Source: Liopterus haemorrhoidalis (taxonomy: Eukaryota > Arthropoda > Insecta > Coleoptera > Dytiscidae). Taken from it: a DNA stretch of 64,000 nucleotides. Below the pieces are notes generated by a model. That model made no database searches and was not told the DNA's origin. It worked only from the letters and a program-made list of their open reading frames with translations. The stretch spans positions 55,287,201-55,351,200 of the forward strand of contig OZ020616.1 in NCBI GenBank assembly GCA_963971575.1, in the 5' to 3' direction. The position numbers were made by a program, and so were the translations under genes. Numbering within the stretch: position 1 is the first letter of the stretch; each line of letters begins with the position of its first letter. Shown here one piece after another: positions 62,056-64,000 of this stretch.

Positions 62056-62945
62056 ATGCATCCAACATTCTCAACAAACAATTTTTTTTTGTGTACCGCG
62101 TTGATGCTGTTGCGTCACATTCGCATTTCTGGTTTAACGCACGCGTATTATGAGAGGTGTAGTTGTTCCTGCGAGAACAGACAAGTGCTGTCACTATATG
62201 CGCCAAGTAATGACGTCAAACCACTAGCAATGGACTTGTAGACGGCTCTATGTCCGTTGCTTAGCAACGAAATTACTATTCTGGTTTCTGCGCATGCCTG
62301 TTCTCGATGGAAGAGCACTCTAGCGTCCACTGTTGCTTTTTGTACAGTATGTGGTGGTCATTTTTTAATTGCATTGAATAGAACTGATTGTCTATAAGTA
62401 TACCACACATTTGTGACAGCGTCCTTACTCAAAATATCTTATAAATTAGATATATCTGAATGTTGTTGCGTTTTTGATTTATAAATCGACTTTTATGGAA
62501 GAGTTTTGCGGTTATCATTGCATTTTGAAGCCTTCTATGTCGAGTATTTGCAAATCTTATAACGTTGTTAGTTATACGTTAAAATCACGTGACGACTTAA
62601 CTGCGCACGCGTAAAGTAATTTTAACGTAATTCAAAGCCAGAGTACGTCTTTGTTTTAGGTTTGTCGTATATTTTTTACGTGTCATAACCTAAAAGAAAG
62701 ACAATTAAAAATATTTACAATTGTATATTGTTTTTAATAGACCTATATACTTTTTAATGTATATTTTAATATATAAAGTAACTGTCTAAAATGTGGCTAA
62801 GAAAAGAGCTAAACGTGAAAATTAACTGACGTTATACAAAAACTGTTTTCCATATAAGGATAAATCTATGGCTCAGTTACTTAATGCGTTGTTAGCTATG
62901 TCGTTAGGTAACCATGTCTGTTGACAACATTGTCAAATATTTGAC
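62056..62945. other. Mixed-composition spacer
   Basis: 62060-62340 is GC-richer than its surroundings (GTTTAACGCACGCGTATTAT), with overlapping short open frames on both strands; no domain is visible. The rest is AT-rich. Confidence 0.3.
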
Positions 62946-63086
62946 AGGTCTGTTCTTTTCGCAAGACGCGGCTATAAATTTATTACTGCGGCTGTAATTA
63001 TTTAAGCCAAACTGCCAATTCAAACGACCAGAAAATATTAACGCCGCCGTAAACCGTAGACGCAAGGTAATGAAAAGAACAGACCT
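62946..63086. mobile_element. 141-bp miniature inverted-repeat element
   Basis: AGGTCTGTTCTTTTC at the left is inverted exactly at the right (GAAAAGAACAGACCT). GAC/GTC-rich CG-containing subterminal sequences follow (AAGACGCGGC; GCCGCCGTAAACC). No obvious target duplication and no coding capacity. Confidence 0.6.
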
Positions 63087-64000
63087 ATTGTCATGATGAA
63101 AAACAATTGACTGTGTACTTAACAATGCTTTCAGCAACACTTGACATGATGCATAGTTAACTACACAGGCTTAACATCGCTTTATGCAACAGGGTCTATG
63201 TCTGTGTTGTACGTTAGTTATTTATACCGTTTGCAAAAACTCTCTAATTCAAAAATGCCAAATTTTGAGTTGACACCGTCGCAAATAATATGATAAAATA
63301 GTGTTATTCCAATTACTGATAAATGTTATAAGATGTCAAGTAACTAATTTCCTATCAAAGTTTTGATTTTATTTTATAATTAATTTAATTTTAATGTTAT
63401 TTTTGTACTATTCCAGTCATATGCAGTTCCTGCTTTGTATATATGAACCCACTTAGCTTTTATTGTGTTGTGTCGCGTCTAGAAACGGGCACATATTTTT
63501 CTTAATGTTTTATTTCGTCATGTTATTGGTTCGCACTGTATATACCTTCCATTTCATTATTGTTTTTTTAGTTGATGGATATATTTGTATTATATGATAT
63601 TTTTTGTAAGTTATATAGACTTGATACGCTGCTAATTTTTAGAAAAATGTTTAGTAATTTGATTTATATTCATATAAATTGTACAGATGTTTTAAATATA
63701 TGAAAAATATTAATAAAATTGTGCTTTTTCTGAAATTTTTCCTTAACCTCTTTTCTTTGACATAAGAGTTCAGTGTTGCACTTATTGCAACCCAAACCTG
63801 CGAGTGCATATAGAGGATGTTGAAAATTGACTGAACTTGCTGCTTCGTTCAAATTTTTTATTTGCCGCTAGTGTAGCATAAAATGATCTAAGAAGTACTA
63901 TAGAATAACAGCGGTTGAATGAGTTAACATTAATTAGTGTTAAAAACGATCCTGCAAGATCTATGAATATTTAATAGACACTTTTGAGGAAGCTAAAAAT
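63087..64000. other. AT-rich end of window
   Basis: Nothing recognised. Confidence 0.4.

Noticed and set aside
61958..62330. Cluster of overlapping short frames on both strands
   Set aside because: GC-richer sequence gives long stop-free runs by chance; no domain, and the region includes a tandem duplication.
1..64000. CRISPR arrays, bacterial operons, prophage
   Set aside because: No regularly spaced identical repeats with unique spacers, no ribosome-binding-site-led gene clusters; all features are eukaryotic.

Overview
The window is AT-rich nuclear DNA from an insect; the order cannot be settled from sequence alone. Three things support this. There are long stretches without open reading frames. 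There are many arthropod-type transposons: mariner/Tc1, hAT, PIF/Harbinger, Jockey-like and R1-like non-LTR elements, and elements with a (GTCT)n tract. The only convincing host gene is a glycogen-targeting subunit of protein phosphatase 1 (CBM21 family), whose coding exon lies at 53956-54990 (+). Nothing looks bacterial or plasmid-like.

Layout. 0.3-1.6 kb is a hAT element with matching 8-bp target duplications and a decayed ZMYM1-type transposase. 2.5-3.1 kb is a broken copy of a dispersed arthropod protein family of unknown function; a second copy lies at 26.8-27.5 kb. 4.8-9.5 kb holds two Jockey-like reverse transcriptase relics. The first is split by a THAP-encoding element, and a deleted mariner lies between the two. 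10.5-16.3 kb holds two copies of the (GTCT)n family (here called X), a decayed Harbinger element and more RT scraps; the second X copy contains both a hAT and a mariner insertion. 17-22.8 kb is dominated by a second family (here called Y), whose copies carry a different tRNA-like, Pol III-type cassette at the same internal position. 23.5-25.6 kb has a mariner with a nested hAT, a dead Tc1 transposase and a third X copy. 29-37.6 kb is a stack of miniature elements with readable target duplications (TTAA, 2-bp, TA and 8-bp types), including nested insertions with recoverable empty sites. 40-46 kb has TA- and TTA-flanked miniature elements, a tRNA-derived SINE candidate, X inside another element, and two deleted cecropia-like mariners. 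47-52 kb has a hAT, a 16-17-bp minisatellite, an internally deleted mauritiana-type mariner and several foldbacks. 53.9-55.0 kb is the host gene, followed by an antisense R1-like retrotransposon 3' part. 57.8-61 kb has an inverted-repeat element, the fifth tRNA-bearing Y copy and the fifth X copy. The last 3 kb is mostly unique AT-rich sequence.

How it works together. Apart from the phosphatase subunit, nothing here forms a pathway; the window is an intergenic or intronic landscape built by successive transposition. The best candidate for something undescribed is family Y. At least five copies share the same flanks but have swapped tRNA-like modules with recognisable A and B boxes, each followed by T-runs that could terminate Pol III. 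All family names (U, W, X, Y, Z) are local labels. No database search was possible.
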